Of a DNA stretch of 64,000 nucleotides, positions 1 to 11,700 are shown in pieces (the first letter of the stretch is position 1; the number at the start of each line of letters is the position of its first letter). A model generated the notes under the pieces. The model was not told the origin of the DNA, made no database searches, and was given only the letters and a program-made list of their open reading frames with translations. The translations under genes were made by a program, and so were the position numbers. Source of the DNA: Plazaster borealis (taxonomy: Eukaryota > Echinodermata > Asteroidea > Forcipulatida > Labidiasteridae); NCBI GenBank assembly GCA_021014325.1, contig CM037467.1, forward strand, positions 10,317,273 to 10,381,272. Reading direction: 5' to 3'.

Positions 1-42
1 GTGCCTAGTATTATTAACATTATACGCATCATCACACCACAG

Positions 43-164
43 GTTGTCCGTATGCTTTGGTTGCCTGCACAGACAAGAAGACGGCTCTTCATACCCGGAT
101 TATTTGGTCAGGTGCTTGGTCACATGATGACCGGTACTTCGCCACAGCATCAAGAGACAAGAAG
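43..164 (+). CDS. ELP2: ELP2 exon (first in window)
   Basis: The acceptor AG is at 41-42. The first two bases complete a codon begun in an upstream exon, followed by CPYALVACTDKKTALH and HTRIIWSGAWSHDDRYF. The exon ends phase 0 on the second Lys of SRDKK, with donor AAG|GCGAGT. The only nearby GT donor, at 169-170, would give the wrong frame in the next exon. Confidence 0.85.
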
Positions 165-1363
165 GCGAGTGCATGTACTAATCCAACCATTTATGGATCT
201 TATAATTGCAGTTTCTGTAGCTATTTTTAAATTCATTGTTCAAATATTTGTTCTTTGTTGAGAAACTTTTAAAAAAAAATATTTAAATTTCCTTAAAGGT
301 TATCATCTGGGGTCAGAGGTCAGTTGACCAAGAAGACTCAACGCCAAGCTGCCTTGGGAATTACCGGGCATGCTCAGTGCCCTTTGACCTGAAGGATGCT
401 GTGACGGCAGTTGACTTTGCTCCAGTGGCTAGCACCAACGGAAGGTAAGCATCACTGATCTACACATGGTACCAGAGACTGCCACAAAGTACCACACCTT
501 CCAGGCAAGCATTGGGTGCATGGGTTTCTTCTGTTTGTACTACTGGTATTATGTGGAAACCCTATGGCCTGTGTACTGTTGACTTAGTCTCCACAGTCTC
601 CCGTGGTATTTTGTGGCAAGAGTCAGTTGGGCAGGAGAGTATACCGATAGCAATAGGGCCATACCTTCCAGGCTATCATTAGGTGCATGGGTTTCTTCTG
701 TTTGTACAGCTGGTATTATGTGAAAACCCCCATGGCTTGTGTTCTGTGGACTTAGTCTCAATAGTCTTCCATGGTGTTTTGTAGCATGGGTATGTTGGGC
801 TGGGGAGTGTACCCATAGTAAGTTCTGTTCAGAACAACCACAACTCAAGAGAGATTAGTACCATGGTGTTACCGCAAACCCTTCTAGATTGTATTTCCCA
901 CCGTGAAAATTTTCAAATTCTACACAATTGATTAAATCTATGTTTTCTTTTTCTAATCAGTTACATATTAGCAGTTGGGTTGGAGTCGGGACAGATGTGT
1001 GTGGCGGAGTGGAACCCCCAGACACCAAATGCCTGGTGTACATGTTTCTGCATTCAACCACAGTAAGTTTACTGCAGGCTGTGAACTTCAGTCTGTCTAT
1101 TCCGTTTTCTTTTGTTTGTACATGATCCCAAATCTCTATGTGAAAAATGCATCCAACCCCACGATATTCTTCTTTACTCATTGACAATGACTTGTCTCTC
1201 CACCAGACTCTGTCACACGATGACCGTCAAGCGGCTGAAGTGGAGGCCAAAGGTCAAGGGTCGTGACGATGTAAAGCCTGATGGGATTGCGTACCTCCAG
1301 CTGGCTAGCTGCAGCTCTGACAGCAGTGTTCGGATTCACGATATCGAGATCAATTCCTCATGA
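43..1363 (+). CDS. ELP2: Elongator complex subunit 2, C-terminal exons (partial gene)
   Basis: Four exons (43-164, 299-444, 961-1062, 1207-1363) join in frame to encode the C-terminal WD40 repeats of Elongator subunit 2; upstream exons lie outside the window. Diagnostic stretches are HTRIIWSGAWSHDD, the blade end SRDKK followed after the intron by VIIWG, YILAVGLESGQM, LCHTMTVKRLKW and the ending LASCSSDSSVRIHD, in the order expected for ELP2. The stop is TGA at 1361-1363. In known biology ELP2 is a double beta-propeller scaffold of Elongator, which modifies wobble uridines in tRNA. The first visible intron needs a GC donor at 165-166 to keep the frame; the other two are GT-AG. No AATAAA follows closely, so the polyadenylation site is not identified; ATTAAA occurs near 1785. 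A generic WD40 protein is the alternative, but order and ending favour ELP2. Confidence 0.9.
299..444 (+). CDS. ELP2: ELP2 exon
   Basis: The acceptor AG is at 297-298 and the donor GTAAGC starts at 445. The exon opens phase 0 with VIIWGQRSVDQED, completing the SRDKKVIIWG blade strand, and continues with the segment containing LKDAVTAVDFAP. It ends with two bases (AG) of a Ser codon. Confidence 0.88.
480..830 (+). repeat. Two diverged tandem copies, about 170 bp each, in an ELP2 intron
   Basis: A block containing ACCTTCCAGGC, then GGTGCATGGGTTTCTTCTG and TGGTATTATGTG, occurs at about 496 and again at about 664. Short open frames here are not coding. Confidence 0.7.
961..1062 (+). CDS. ELP2: ELP2 exon
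   Basis: The acceptor is CAG at 958-960 and the donor GTAAGT starts at 1063. The first base completes the Ser codon from the previous exon. The exon encodes YILAVGLESGQMCVAEWN and ends with CA of a Gln codon. Confidence 0.88.
1207..1363 (+). CDS. ELP2: ELP2 terminal coding exon
   Basis: The acceptor is CAG at 1204-1206. Its first base completes a Gln codon. The exon encodes LCHTMTVKRLKWRPK and the last blade LASCSSDSSVRIHDIEINSS, then TGA at 1361-1363. Confidence 0.88.
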
Positions 1364-1552
1364 CAAGAACAATGTTTATATTACGTATAAACCAAATCAA
1401 TCAGTCAATCAATCAATTAGGACCCGAGATGTTCAGGGAGGTAGGGAAGCCGGAGGGCTGGTGGGTAAGAGCGGAGTGTTGGTGACTGCTAAGAGCAAGT
1501 TTGAGTGTGCAACATGCTAAACTAAAGGTCAACTTTTTTTGACTTGAACACA

Positions 1553-1970
1553 GGCTGGTTGACCATTGTTCGACTACTGTTGTAGAGGTCGCTTATGCCC
1601 CCTCCTAAATTTTCATCTATTATGCCCCCTCTTATTTTTCAATAGCTGCTTGACAACCCCCTTTGTTTCAACAGCCAATATAAACCAATCAAAAGGTTGG
1701 AATTACCTCAGTGAGTGGGTATGGGTCTCACCCCACGGCAGTCCCCCATACTGGATGATGTGGCAGTGTGATGAAGACATTTGATTAAAAGTTAAAGACC
1801 CAACTCACTGTGATTTCTTTATTCATCCTTTTACACAGGTTTAAATTGGCTGTTGAAACAAAGGGGGTTGTCAAGAAGCTATTGAAAAATAAGAGGGGGC
1901 ATAAGAGATGAAAATTTAGGAGGGGGCATAAGCGACCTCTAACACTGTGGTTGACCATTTGAAACCAGCC
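1553..1970. mobile_element. Fold-back (MITE-like) element with about 103-bp inverted arms
   Basis: The arm at 1583-1686 is repeated in reverse complement at 1839-1940 with few differences; weaker pairing extends outward to GGCTGGTT at 1553 and AACCAGCC ending at 1970. The internal loop is about 150 bp. I see no coding capacity and no clear target duplication. It lies just past the ELP2 stop and may fall in the 3' UTR. Confidence 0.8.
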
Positions 1971-2201
1971 TCAGGACTGGTCCCCGATAGCCTTGTTTCA
2001 TGCTAACCCGTGTGAAGCACAGGGAACCAGTGACACTAAAGCAAAATGGCGGAAGGCAATGGAAGTGTTGAATACTGTAGCGATGGTTGACTAGACTTCC
2101 AAACAAGTCGTTTGAGCGAGTATGTGGTCGACTAAATGTGTGCACTCGAACTTGCCCCAAGCGACAGACATTCCATCCAGGCATTTGGCCAGCGGACCAC
2201 T

Positions 2202-2545
2202 CTTAAAGGCCTGTACACTATTGGTATGATCGAAAAAACACAAATGTTCACAGATTCACACACAACTTACATGATTTAAAGTAAGTAATGGTTGAAAGGG
2301 TTCCTTAAAATATTTCTGCCTAAAATGCTTTCATTTCTGAGAAATGAGTAAAACAATAGTTTTTATCACCCGCAATATTTTGAAAAAACAGAAAACACAT
2401 AAGGTCTCTTTTCACTATTTTCTTGTGATCTCGATGACTAATTGAGCTCAAACTTCCACAGGTTTGTTTGTTCATGCATATGTTGAATCACACAAAATGT
2501 GGACACTGATTTTGAGCTGTTACCAAAAGTGTACAACACCTTTAA
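2202..2545. mobile_element. MITE-like element, family A (TTAAAGG...GTACAC...TTGGTA ends)
   Basis: The left end TTAAAGGCCTGTACACTATT is mirrored by the right end GTGTACAACACCTTTAA. The interior is shared with copies at 3239-3646 and, inverted, 34901-36358. Looser relatives at 16224, 24828 and 33628 share the motif for a drug-like GATGACCAATT..CACAGGTTTGTT stretch. Confidence 0.75.
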
Positions 2546-2949
2546 GGGAGAACGCATCTATTAAATAACTGTGCATAGAATATTATACCATGTCCGATAT
2601 GTGGCAGAAGGAGTCGCCCCCGATGTTCCTATACTGTAAAACAGTCTTTACCTGTTGTAATGAAGTAACCCACACCCCTGAAAATCCTCCAAATAATTCC
2701 AGAGACTCCCAGATTACCATGCTACATATCGAGCACAAAATCGTACATTTCACCCAAATTTCTAAATTAAAAATACCATATGAAATAATAAACAGAACGC
2801 ATTTCAAGTTTTATCCTTTCACCTTTATTGTTAATTCTTTAAGTTACATCGATTTAATTTAAACAATGGGGGGGGGGTAGTTGTCCAAAGTTTTCAACAT
2901 TTAAAGGTCATACAGTATTGATGTTTTGGTCTGCTTCTGAAAGACACAG

Positions 2950-3036
2950 CTATAATGGTCAGGTGTCTTGCTTATAAGGACACTTAGTGTCAAGACCTGG
3001 ACTCGAACCCACACTCTGCTGAACAGAAACACCTGG
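2950..3036 (-). mobile_element. Fragment of tRNA-Leu-derived SINE
   Basis: The segment includes ACTCGAACCCACACTCTGCTG and the adjoining GAACAGAAACACC, matching the tRNA-like head of the SINEs at 14146, 24237, 34261 and 38757. It breaks at 3037 where a family C palindromic element (GGCCCAATTTCATAGAGCTG) begins. Confidence 0.6.
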
Positions 3037-3238
3037 GCCCAATTTCATAGAGCTGCTTAATGGTCGATTTTGTGCTTATTGCGCGAGTTTCCATTTCATA
3101 GAGCTGCTTACTGTAAGCACACGAAAAGGCATGCTAACCTTCCGGTGCTTACTGTATGAAAATGAATGACGTAACAATGCAAATCCATGGTGAAAGCGCA
3201 AGCTGGCCGCCTAATTTTCTTGCTAACCTGCTTAAGCT
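3037..3238. mobile_element. Degenerate family C palindromic elements
   Basis: GCCCAATTTCATAGAGCTGC occurs at about 3039 and a second TTTCATAGAGCTGCTTA at about 3093, followed by diverged sequence ending near CTGCTTAAGC. This is the same terminal motif as the better copies at 15081-15268 and 32691-32886. Confidence 0.5.
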
Positions 3239-3646
3239 TAAAGGCCCTGTACACTATTGGTAAGATCGAAAAACACAATGTTCACAGATTCACACATAAC
3301 TTACATGATTTAAAGTAAGTAATGGTAGAAAGGGTTCCTTAAAATATTTCTGCCTAAAATACTATCGTTTCTGAGAAATGAGTAAAACAATAGTTTTTAT
3401 CACGCGCGATAATTTGAAAAAAACAGAAAACACATAAGGTCTCTTTTCACTATTTTCTCGTGACCTCCTCGATGACCAATTAAGCTCAAACTTTCACAGG
3501 TTTGTTTGTCCATGCATATGTTGAATCACAACAAATGTTTCTCACAATGTGTTATACTATCAACAGCTCTCTGTTGCTCGTTACCACGTCAGTTTTTATG
3601 CTAATATATATTTTGAGTAATTACCAAACGTGTACGATGCCTTTAA
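3239..3646. mobile_element. MITE-like element, family A, second copy
   Basis: Nearly the same left 200 bp as the copy at 2202, including the run from TTCACAGATTCACACA to CTGCCTAAAAT, and ending in CCAAACGTGTACGATGCCTTT. It is about 65 bp longer than the 2202 copy, with an extra segment around 3540-3620. Confidence 0.75.
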
Positions 3647-4626
3647 GGAGATAATTTTGTAGGAGAAGCGAGTGAGAACAAGAAGACATTTTGCCATAAA
3701 TGTTTCCAACAGAGGAATCTCTCCCAGTTTACATTCAACAAAATCTTTATTTCTAAGTCATAACGCCCAACATATGTGACAACATAATAAGCAAGGGGTC
3801 TGGAAAATTACCCGGTGTGGCAGGAGATTCTGTCCCCCATATATTCTGTGCCCCCCCCCCCCCGTACGCGAATTTTTTATCCCCAAACGACATTGCTATG
3901 ATGACCTTTTTTTGTTACGATTTTGATTTTTTTTTTTCGATCGGAATGCGGATGTTGGAAAGAAATAAAATATATAAAAAGGGTAAATAAATAAAAAGTT
4001 TGGGGAAAAAAAATTCGCCCCGTACGGCAATCGGTGTACATATTTATTCTGATAGCGCCCTCTTTTGAATCAACCTCCTTCAGCCCATGTTAATTTCCCT
4101 CATGGAGGACAGAATCTCCCGGGAACAGATTTCCGTAGGACACCGGATCTGCTCCAAATGGTATCTGAAAGTCTTCAACTTTTTAATAAGGAAGTTAAGC
4201 CCGGTTCATACTTTACGCGAAATTGTTAAAGAGATCAATTCCCACAGGGTGGGACCTTTGAAGATTTTAAACAATGTTCAAGAAATATGGATGGAATTAG
4301 TCAATGATGGAAGTCTTGTATTACTTGTGTGCGGAATTTAAATAAAATGATAGAAAGTCAATAAAATACATGATTTTACCCCCTAAAATGTAACAACTTA
4401 TTTTGTCATTTGTTTGTTTGTTTGTTAAATTTGGTTATAACTTAATTAGTAGTCAGGCATGTCTTCTGTCTTCGGGAGTTGTTGTGCCCCCCAAGGATAC
4501 AGAAAAAAAAACATTCTTAACAATTAAGATTTCTTTAAACAAAACATTCATGCGTCTTGACTTTGACTTTTGAAGACAGGACCAATCCGATGCATCATAT
4601 TGCATTCCTCTCAGTAAAATGTAAAG

Positions 4627-5075
4627 GGAACTGTAGCCTATGCGGTTAGGGTAGGTTTTCAGTGGTGCTGACCCCGGTTCGAATCCCACTACTACCGATT
4701 ATTTTTTTATGAAGTCGTTGCTATTATCGCAGTGCATTATTTAAGTAGTGTTTAAAATCACCTTCAAACACCAACGGGCACTGCGGTGCACTGGATTGTT
4801 CAATTGCGTGCAGTCCAGAGCTGGGAGACCCGGTTCGAATCCTACCCGTACCAAAAGGGACATGACTTTTACTGCTGGCCGCTGTAATGGATTGGGGTTC
4901 CGTCATGTCTCTCCCCAAAATAGGTAGGGTGAATATTCCGGGTCGGAAAGCAAAAGGAGGGACCGGGACTAGCCAATCCCAGAAAGGAACTATATGGGTG
5001 ATCACCATGCTGGTCCGACCAGACTTTGAGTCCCCTGAACGCCTGGTCGTCACTCCGACTAACTTTCTGCACAAA
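4627..5075 (+). repeat. Two adjacent tRNA-like (Pol III) sequences and associated SINE-like body
   Basis: Two B-box-like stretches, GGTTCGAATCCCACTAC near 4676 and GGTTCGAATCCTACCCGTA near 4833, each follow an imperfect A-box-like segment. The remaining sequence to about 5075 carries open frames on both strands with no recognisable protein, as expected of a SINE body. Neither folds convincingly as a working tRNA by eye. Confidence 0.4.
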
Positions 5076-5149
5076 TTTGTTTTAACTTGAATTCATACTT
5101 TTTGAGATCTTATTTTACTGTTTCATGATATAATACTTTTTTTCCATTA

Positions 5150-5333
5150 ATTTTGAGGCAAATCGGACAGAACACAATTTCGAGGCTGAAAAAATGGCAT
5201 AAATCTTTTTTTTTTAATTTTGATGAATTGTTTCCTTTTCAAATCGCCCGATATTTTGGAAGAGAGCTAAAAAGAAGTGCGAGGCCATTTTTCGGCCTCG
5301 AAAATTTGTTCTCTCTGATTTGCCTCAAAATGA
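5150..5333. mobile_element. Small fold-back element (arms about 48 bp)
   Basis: TTTTGAGGCAAATCGGACAG near 5151 returns in reverse complement as CTGATTTGCCTCAAAA near 5317, and TTTCGAGGC..GAAAAAATGGC pairs with GCCATTTTTCGGCCTCGAAA. The loop is about 85 bp and has no ORF of note. Confidence 0.6.
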
Positions 5334-5439
5334 AGTGCCGAAAGCCCTTGGTATGTAGAAGACAGTCGCCAGTTACATGTGCTTAGTATACGGGGGTTGA
5401 TTCAATTCAAACTCAATTTTGTTTTTTCATTTTAGGGCA

Positions 5440-5760
5440 TCGTTATTTAGGCTCTACTGATGCCTTTTTTTTTATTTAACTTGACCTGTGATAAAAGCTT
5501 AATTTGGGGGGAAATTGATAGTTGAAAAATAAGGTCAAACACTGAAAAAAGTAATCTGGTGTAAGTCCGGCATTTATTATTTTTCATTTGGGCCGATTTG
5601 TTGCGATTTTAGGCTCTAAAATAATACAGTAGGCTCCACTGCTGATGCCTTTTTATTTAATTAACTTGACCTAACATAATTATCAGCTTTATTTGGGGAA
5701 ATATTGATAGTTGAATAATAGGCAAGTAATTGAATAAAAAGTGGTAAGCCCAGCCTTTTA
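5440..5760. repeat. Two copies of a unit of about 190 bp left of the large minisatellite
   Basis: A block GATGCCTTTTT..ATTTAACTTGACCT...GGGGAAATATTGATAGTTGAA is seen at about 5458 and 5650. A third, diverged copy lies on the far side of the minisatellite at about 13229-13300, so the array sits between copies of its own flanking unit. Confidence 0.6.
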
Positions 5761-5799
5761 ATTAAATTTAGGCCAATTTTTAAGATGCAATTTTAAGCC

Positions 5800-8700
5800 C
5801 AGTTTTGACAAAAATGCAAGATTACCCATTGTAATTTTTTAAAATGCGGGGCTATCCATTGTGTTTTTATCAAATTTCAGCCTTTTTGACCAAAATGCAA
5901 GACTTACCCCCTGTGTTTTTAACAAATTTTAGCCCATTTTTGACCAAAATGCAAGGCTAACCCCATGTGTTTTAAACCAATTTCAGCCCATGTTTGACCA
6001 AAATAAAAGGCTTACTATACCAAAATGCAAGACTATACCCCTTGTTTGTTTAACCAATTTTAGCCCTTATTTGACCAAAATGCAAGACTTACCCCCTTGT
6101 GTTTTTATCAATTTTAGCCCATTTTTGACCAAAATGCTAGGCTAACCCCTTCTGGGGTTTTTATCCAATTTCATGTCATTTTTGACCAAAATGCAACGTT
6201 TCCCCCTTGTGTTTTTATCAATTTCATGTCATTTTTGACCAACATGCAAGGCTAACCCCTTGTGTTTTTAACCAATTTTAGCCCATTTTTGACCAAAATG
6301 CAAGGCTTACCCCTTGTGTTTTTAACCAATTTCATGTCATTTTAGACAAAAATACAAGACTTACACTTGTGTTTTTATCAATGTTAGCCCATTTTTGACC
6401 AAAATGCAAGGCTTACCCCTTGTGTTTTTATCAATTTCATGTCATTTTTGACCAACTGCAAGGCTAACCCCTTGTGTTTGTAACAAATTTTAGCCCATTT
6501 TTGACCAAAACGCAAGGCTTACCCCTTGTGTTTTTATCCAAGTTCATGTCATTTTATACCAAAATGCAAGGCTTACCCCTCGTATTTTTAACCAATTTCT
6601 TATCATTTTAGACAAAAATGCAAAGCTTACCCCTTGTGTTTTTATCCTATTTCATGTCATTTTTGACCAAAATGCAAGGCTTACTACCCTTTGTGTTTTT
6701 AACCAATTTCATGTCATTTTAGACCAAAATGCAAGGCTTACTCCTCGTACTTTTAACCAATTTCTTATCATTTCAGACAAAAATGCAAAGCTTACCCCTT
6801 GTGTTTTTATCCAATTTCATGTCATTTTTGACCAAAATGCAAGGCTTAGGCCTACCCCTTGTGTTTTTATCCAATTTCATGTCATTTTAGACCAAAATGC
6901 AAGACTTACCCCTTGTGTTTTTTTCCAATTTCATGTCATTTTAGACCAAAATGCAAGACTTACCCCTTGTGTTTTAAACCAATTTTAGCCCATTTTTGAC
7001 CAAAATGCAAGGCTTACCCCTTGTGTTTTTATCCAATTTCATGTCATTTAAGACCAAAATGCAAGGCTTACCACTTATGTTTTTAACCAATTTCATGTCA
7101 TTTTAGACCAAAATGCAAGACTTACCCCTTGTGTTTTTATCCAATTCATGTCATTTCAAACCAAAATGCAAGGCTTACCCCTTGTGTTTTTATCCAATTT
7201 CATGTAATTTTTGACCAAAATGCAAGGCTTACCCCTTGTTTTTTTATCCAATTTCATGTCATTTTAGACCAAAATGCAAGGCTTACCCCTTGTGTTTTTA
7301 TCCAATTTCATGTCATTTAAGACCAAAATGCAAGGCTTATTCCTTGTGTTTTTATCCAATTTCATGTCATTTTATACTAAAATGCAAGACTTACCCCTTG
7401 TGTTTTAAACCAATTTCATGTCATTTTGGACCAAAATACAAGACTTACCCCTTGTGTTTTTAACCAATTTCATGTCATTTTAGACCAAAATAAAAGGCTT
7501 ACCCCTTGTATTTTTAACCAATTTCTTATCATTTTAGACCAAAATGCAAAGCTTACCCTATGTGTTTTTAACCAATTTCATGTCATTTTTGACCGAAATG
7601 CAAGGCTTACCCCTTGTGTTTTTATCCAATTTCATGTGATTTTATACCAAAATGCAAGGCTTACCCCTTGTATTTTTAACCAATTTCATGTCGTTTTATA
7701 CCAAAATGCAAGACTTACCCCTTGTATTTTTAACCAATTTCATGTCATTTTATACCAAAATGCAAGGCTTACCCCTTGTGTTTTTATCCAATTTCATGTC
7801 ATTTTATACCAAAATGCAAGGCTTACCCCTTGTGTTTTTATCCAATTTCATGTCATTTTATACCAAAATGCAAGACTTACCCCTTGTGTTTTTAACAAAT
7901 TTTAGCCCATTTTTGACCAAAATGCAAGGCTTACCCCTTGTGTTTTATTCCAATTTCATGTCATTTTATACCAAAATGCAAGACTTACCCCTTGTGTTTT
8001 TAACCAATTTTAGCCCATTTTTGACCAAAATGCAAGGCTTACCCCTTGTGTTTTTAACCAATTTCATGTCATTTTAGACAAAAATACAAGACTTACACTT
8101 GTGTTTTTATCAAAGTTAGCCCATTTTTGACCAAAATGCAAGGCTTACCCCTTGTGTTTTTACCCAATTTCAGCCCATTTTTCTTTTTGACCAAAATGTA
8201 AGGCTTACCCCTTGTTTTTTTATCTAATTTCATCTCATTTTAGACCAAAATGTAAGACTAACCCCTTGTGTTTTTAACCAATTTTAGCCCATTTTTGACC
8301 AAAATGCAAGGCTTACCCCTTGTGTTTTTATCCAATTTCATGTCATTTTAGACCAAAATGCAAGGCTTACTCCTCGTACTTTTAACCAATTTCTTATCAT
8401 TTTAGACAAAAATGCAAAGCTTACCCCTTGTGTTTTTATCCAATTTCATGTCATTTTAGACCAAAATGCAAGACTTACCCCTTGTGTTTTTTTCCAATTT
8501 CATGTCATTTTAGACCAAAATGCAAGACTTACCCCTTGTGTTTTAAACCAATTTTAGCCCATTTTTGACCAAAATGCAAGGCTTACCCCTTGTGTTTTTA
8601 TCCAATTTCATGTCATTTAAGACCAAAATGCAAGGCTTACCACTTATGTTTTTAACCAATTTCATGTCATTTTAGACCAAAATGCAAGACTTACCCCTTG

Positions 8701-11700
8701 TGTTTTTATCCAATTCATGTCATTTCAAACCAAAATGCAAGGCTTACCCCTTGTGTTTTTATCCAATTTCATGTCATTTTTGACCAAAATGCAAGGCTTA
8801 CCCCTTTTTTTTATCCAATTTCATGTCATTTTAGACCAAAATGCAAGGCTTACCCCTTGTGTTTTTATCCAATTTCATGTCATTTAAGACCAAAATGCAA
8901 GGCTTATTCCTTGTGTTTTTATCCAATTTCATGTCATTTTATACTAAAATGCAAGACTTACCCCTTGTGTTTTAAACCAATTTCATGTCATTTTGGAACA
9001 AAATACAAGACTTACCCCTTGTGTTTTTAACCAATTTCATGTCATTTTAGACCAAAATAAAAGGCTTACCCCTTGTATTTTTAACCAATTTCTTATCATT
9101 TTAGACCAAAATGCAAAGCTTACCCTATGTGTTTTTAACCAATTTCATGTCATTTTTGACCGAAATGCAAGGCTTACCCCTTGTGTTTTTATCCAATTTT
9201 ATAGACCAAAATGCAAGACTTACCCCTTGTGTTTTTAACAAATTTTAGCCCATTTTTGACCAAAATGCAAGGCTTACCCCTTGTGTTTTATTCCAATTTC
9301 ATGTCATTTTATACCAAAATGCAAGACTTACCCCTTGTGTTTTTAACCAATTTTAGCCCATTTTTGACCAAAATGCAAGGCTTACCCCTTGTGTTTTTAA
9401 CCAATTTCATGTCATTTTAGACAAAAATACAAGACTTACACTTGTGTTTTTATCAATGTTAGCCCATTTTTGACCAAAATGCAAGGCTTACCCCTTGTGT
9501 TTTTATCAATTTCATGTCATTTTTGACCAACTGCAAGCCTAACCCCTTGTGTTTGTAACAAATTTTAGCCCATTTTTGACCAAAACGCAAGGCTTACCCC
9601 TTGTGTTTTATTCCAATTTCATGTCATTTTATACCAAAATGCAAGGCTTACCCCTTGTGTTTTTACCCAATTTCAGCCCATTTTTGACCAAAATGCAAGG
9701 CTTACCCCTTGTATTTTTGACCAATTTCATGTCATTTTAGACCAAAATGCAAGACTGACCCCTTGTGTTTTTAACAAATTTCATGTCATTTCAGACCAAA
9801 ATGCAAGGCTTACCCCTAGTGTTTTATTCCAATTTCTTGTTATTTCATACCAAAATGCAAGACTTACCCCTTGTGTTTTTAACCAACTTTAGCCCATTTT
9901 TGACCAAAATGCAAGGCTTACCCGTTGTATTTTTAACCAATTTCATGTCATTTTAGACCAAAATGCAAGGCTTACCCCTTGTGTTTTTAACCAATTTCAT
10001 GTCATTTCAGACCAATATGCAAGGCTTACCCCTTGTGTTTTTATCCAATTTCATGTCATTTTTGACCAAAAAGCAAGACTTACCCCTTGTGTTTTTAACC
10101 AATTTCATGTCCTTTTCGACCAAAATGCAAGGCTTACCCCTTGTGTTTTTATCAATTTCATGTCATTTTATACCAAAATGCAAGACTTACCCCTTGTGTT
10201 TTTATCCAATTTCATGTCTTTTTATACCAAAATGCAAGGCTTACCCCTTGTAATTTTAACCAATTTCATGTCAGTTTAGACCAAAATGCAAGACTTACCC
10301 CTTGTGTTTTTATCCAATTTCATGTCTTTTTTGACCAAAATGCAAGGCTTACCCCTTGTAATTTTAACCAATTTCATGTCATTTTAGACCAAAATGCAAG
10401 ACCTACCCCTTGTGTTTTTATCCAATTTCATGTCATTTCAGACCAAAATGCAAGACTTACCCCTTGTGTTTTTAACCAATTTCATGTCATTTCAGACCAA
10501 AATGCAAGGCTTACCCGTTGTATTTTTAACCAATTTCATGTCATTTTAGACCAAAATGCAAGACTTACCCCTTGTGTTTTTAACCAATTTCATGTCATTT
10601 CAGACCAATATGCAAGGCTTACCCCTTGTGTTTTTATCCAATTTCATGTCATTTTTGACCAAAAAGCAAGACTTACCCCTTGTGTTTTTAACCAATTTCA
10701 TGTCCTTTTCGACCAAAATGCAAGGCTTACCCCTTGTGTTTTTATCAATTTCATGTCATTTTATACCAAAATGCAAGACTTACCCCTTGTGTTTTTATCC
10801 AATTTCATGTCTTTTTATACCAAAATGCAAGGCTTACCCCTTGTAATTTTAACCAATTTCATGTCAGTTTAGACCAAAATGCAAGACTTACCCCTTGTGT
10901 TTTTATCCAATTTCATGTCATTTTAGACCAAAATGCAAGGCTTACCCCTTGTGTTTTTATCCAATATCATGTCACTTTTGACAAAAATGCAAGACTTACC
11001 CCTTGTGTTTTTAACACATTTCATGTCATTTTAGACCAAAATGCAAGACTTACCCCTTGTGTTTTTATCCACATGTTATTTTTGACCAAAATGCAAGGCT
11101 TAGGCTACCCCTTGTGTTTTGACCAATTTCATGTCATTTTTGACCAAAATACAAGACTTACCCCTTGTGTTTTTATCAATTTTAGCCCATTTTTGACAAA
11201 AATGTAAGGCTTACCACTTGTGTTTTTATCAATTTCATGTCATTTTTGACCAAAATGCAAGGCTTACCCCTTGTGTTTTTATCCAATTTCATGTCATTTT
11301 AGACCAAAATGCAAGGCTTACCCCTTGTGTTTTTAACCAATTTCATGTCATTTTAAACCAAAATGCAACACTTACCCCTTGTGTTTTTATCCAATTTCAT
11401 GTCATTTCAGACCAATTTGCAAGGCTTACCCCTTGTGTTTTTATCCAATTTCATGTCATTTTATACCAAAATGCAAGACTTACCCCTTGTGTTTTTAACC
11501 AATTTCATGTCATTTTTGACCAAAATGCAAGACTTACCCCTTGTGTTTTTACCCAATTTCAGCCCATTTTTGACCAAAATGCAACGCTTACCCCTTGTGT
11601 TTTTATCCAATTTCATGTCATTTTAGACCAACATGCAAGACTTACCCCTTGTGTTTTTAACCAATTTTAGCCCATTTTTGACCAAAATGTGTTTTTATCC

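Noticed and set aside
4724..5074. Minus-strand 116-residue frame near the tRNA-like sequences
   Set aside because: Open frames exist on both strands of what looks like a SINE body; no conserved motif.
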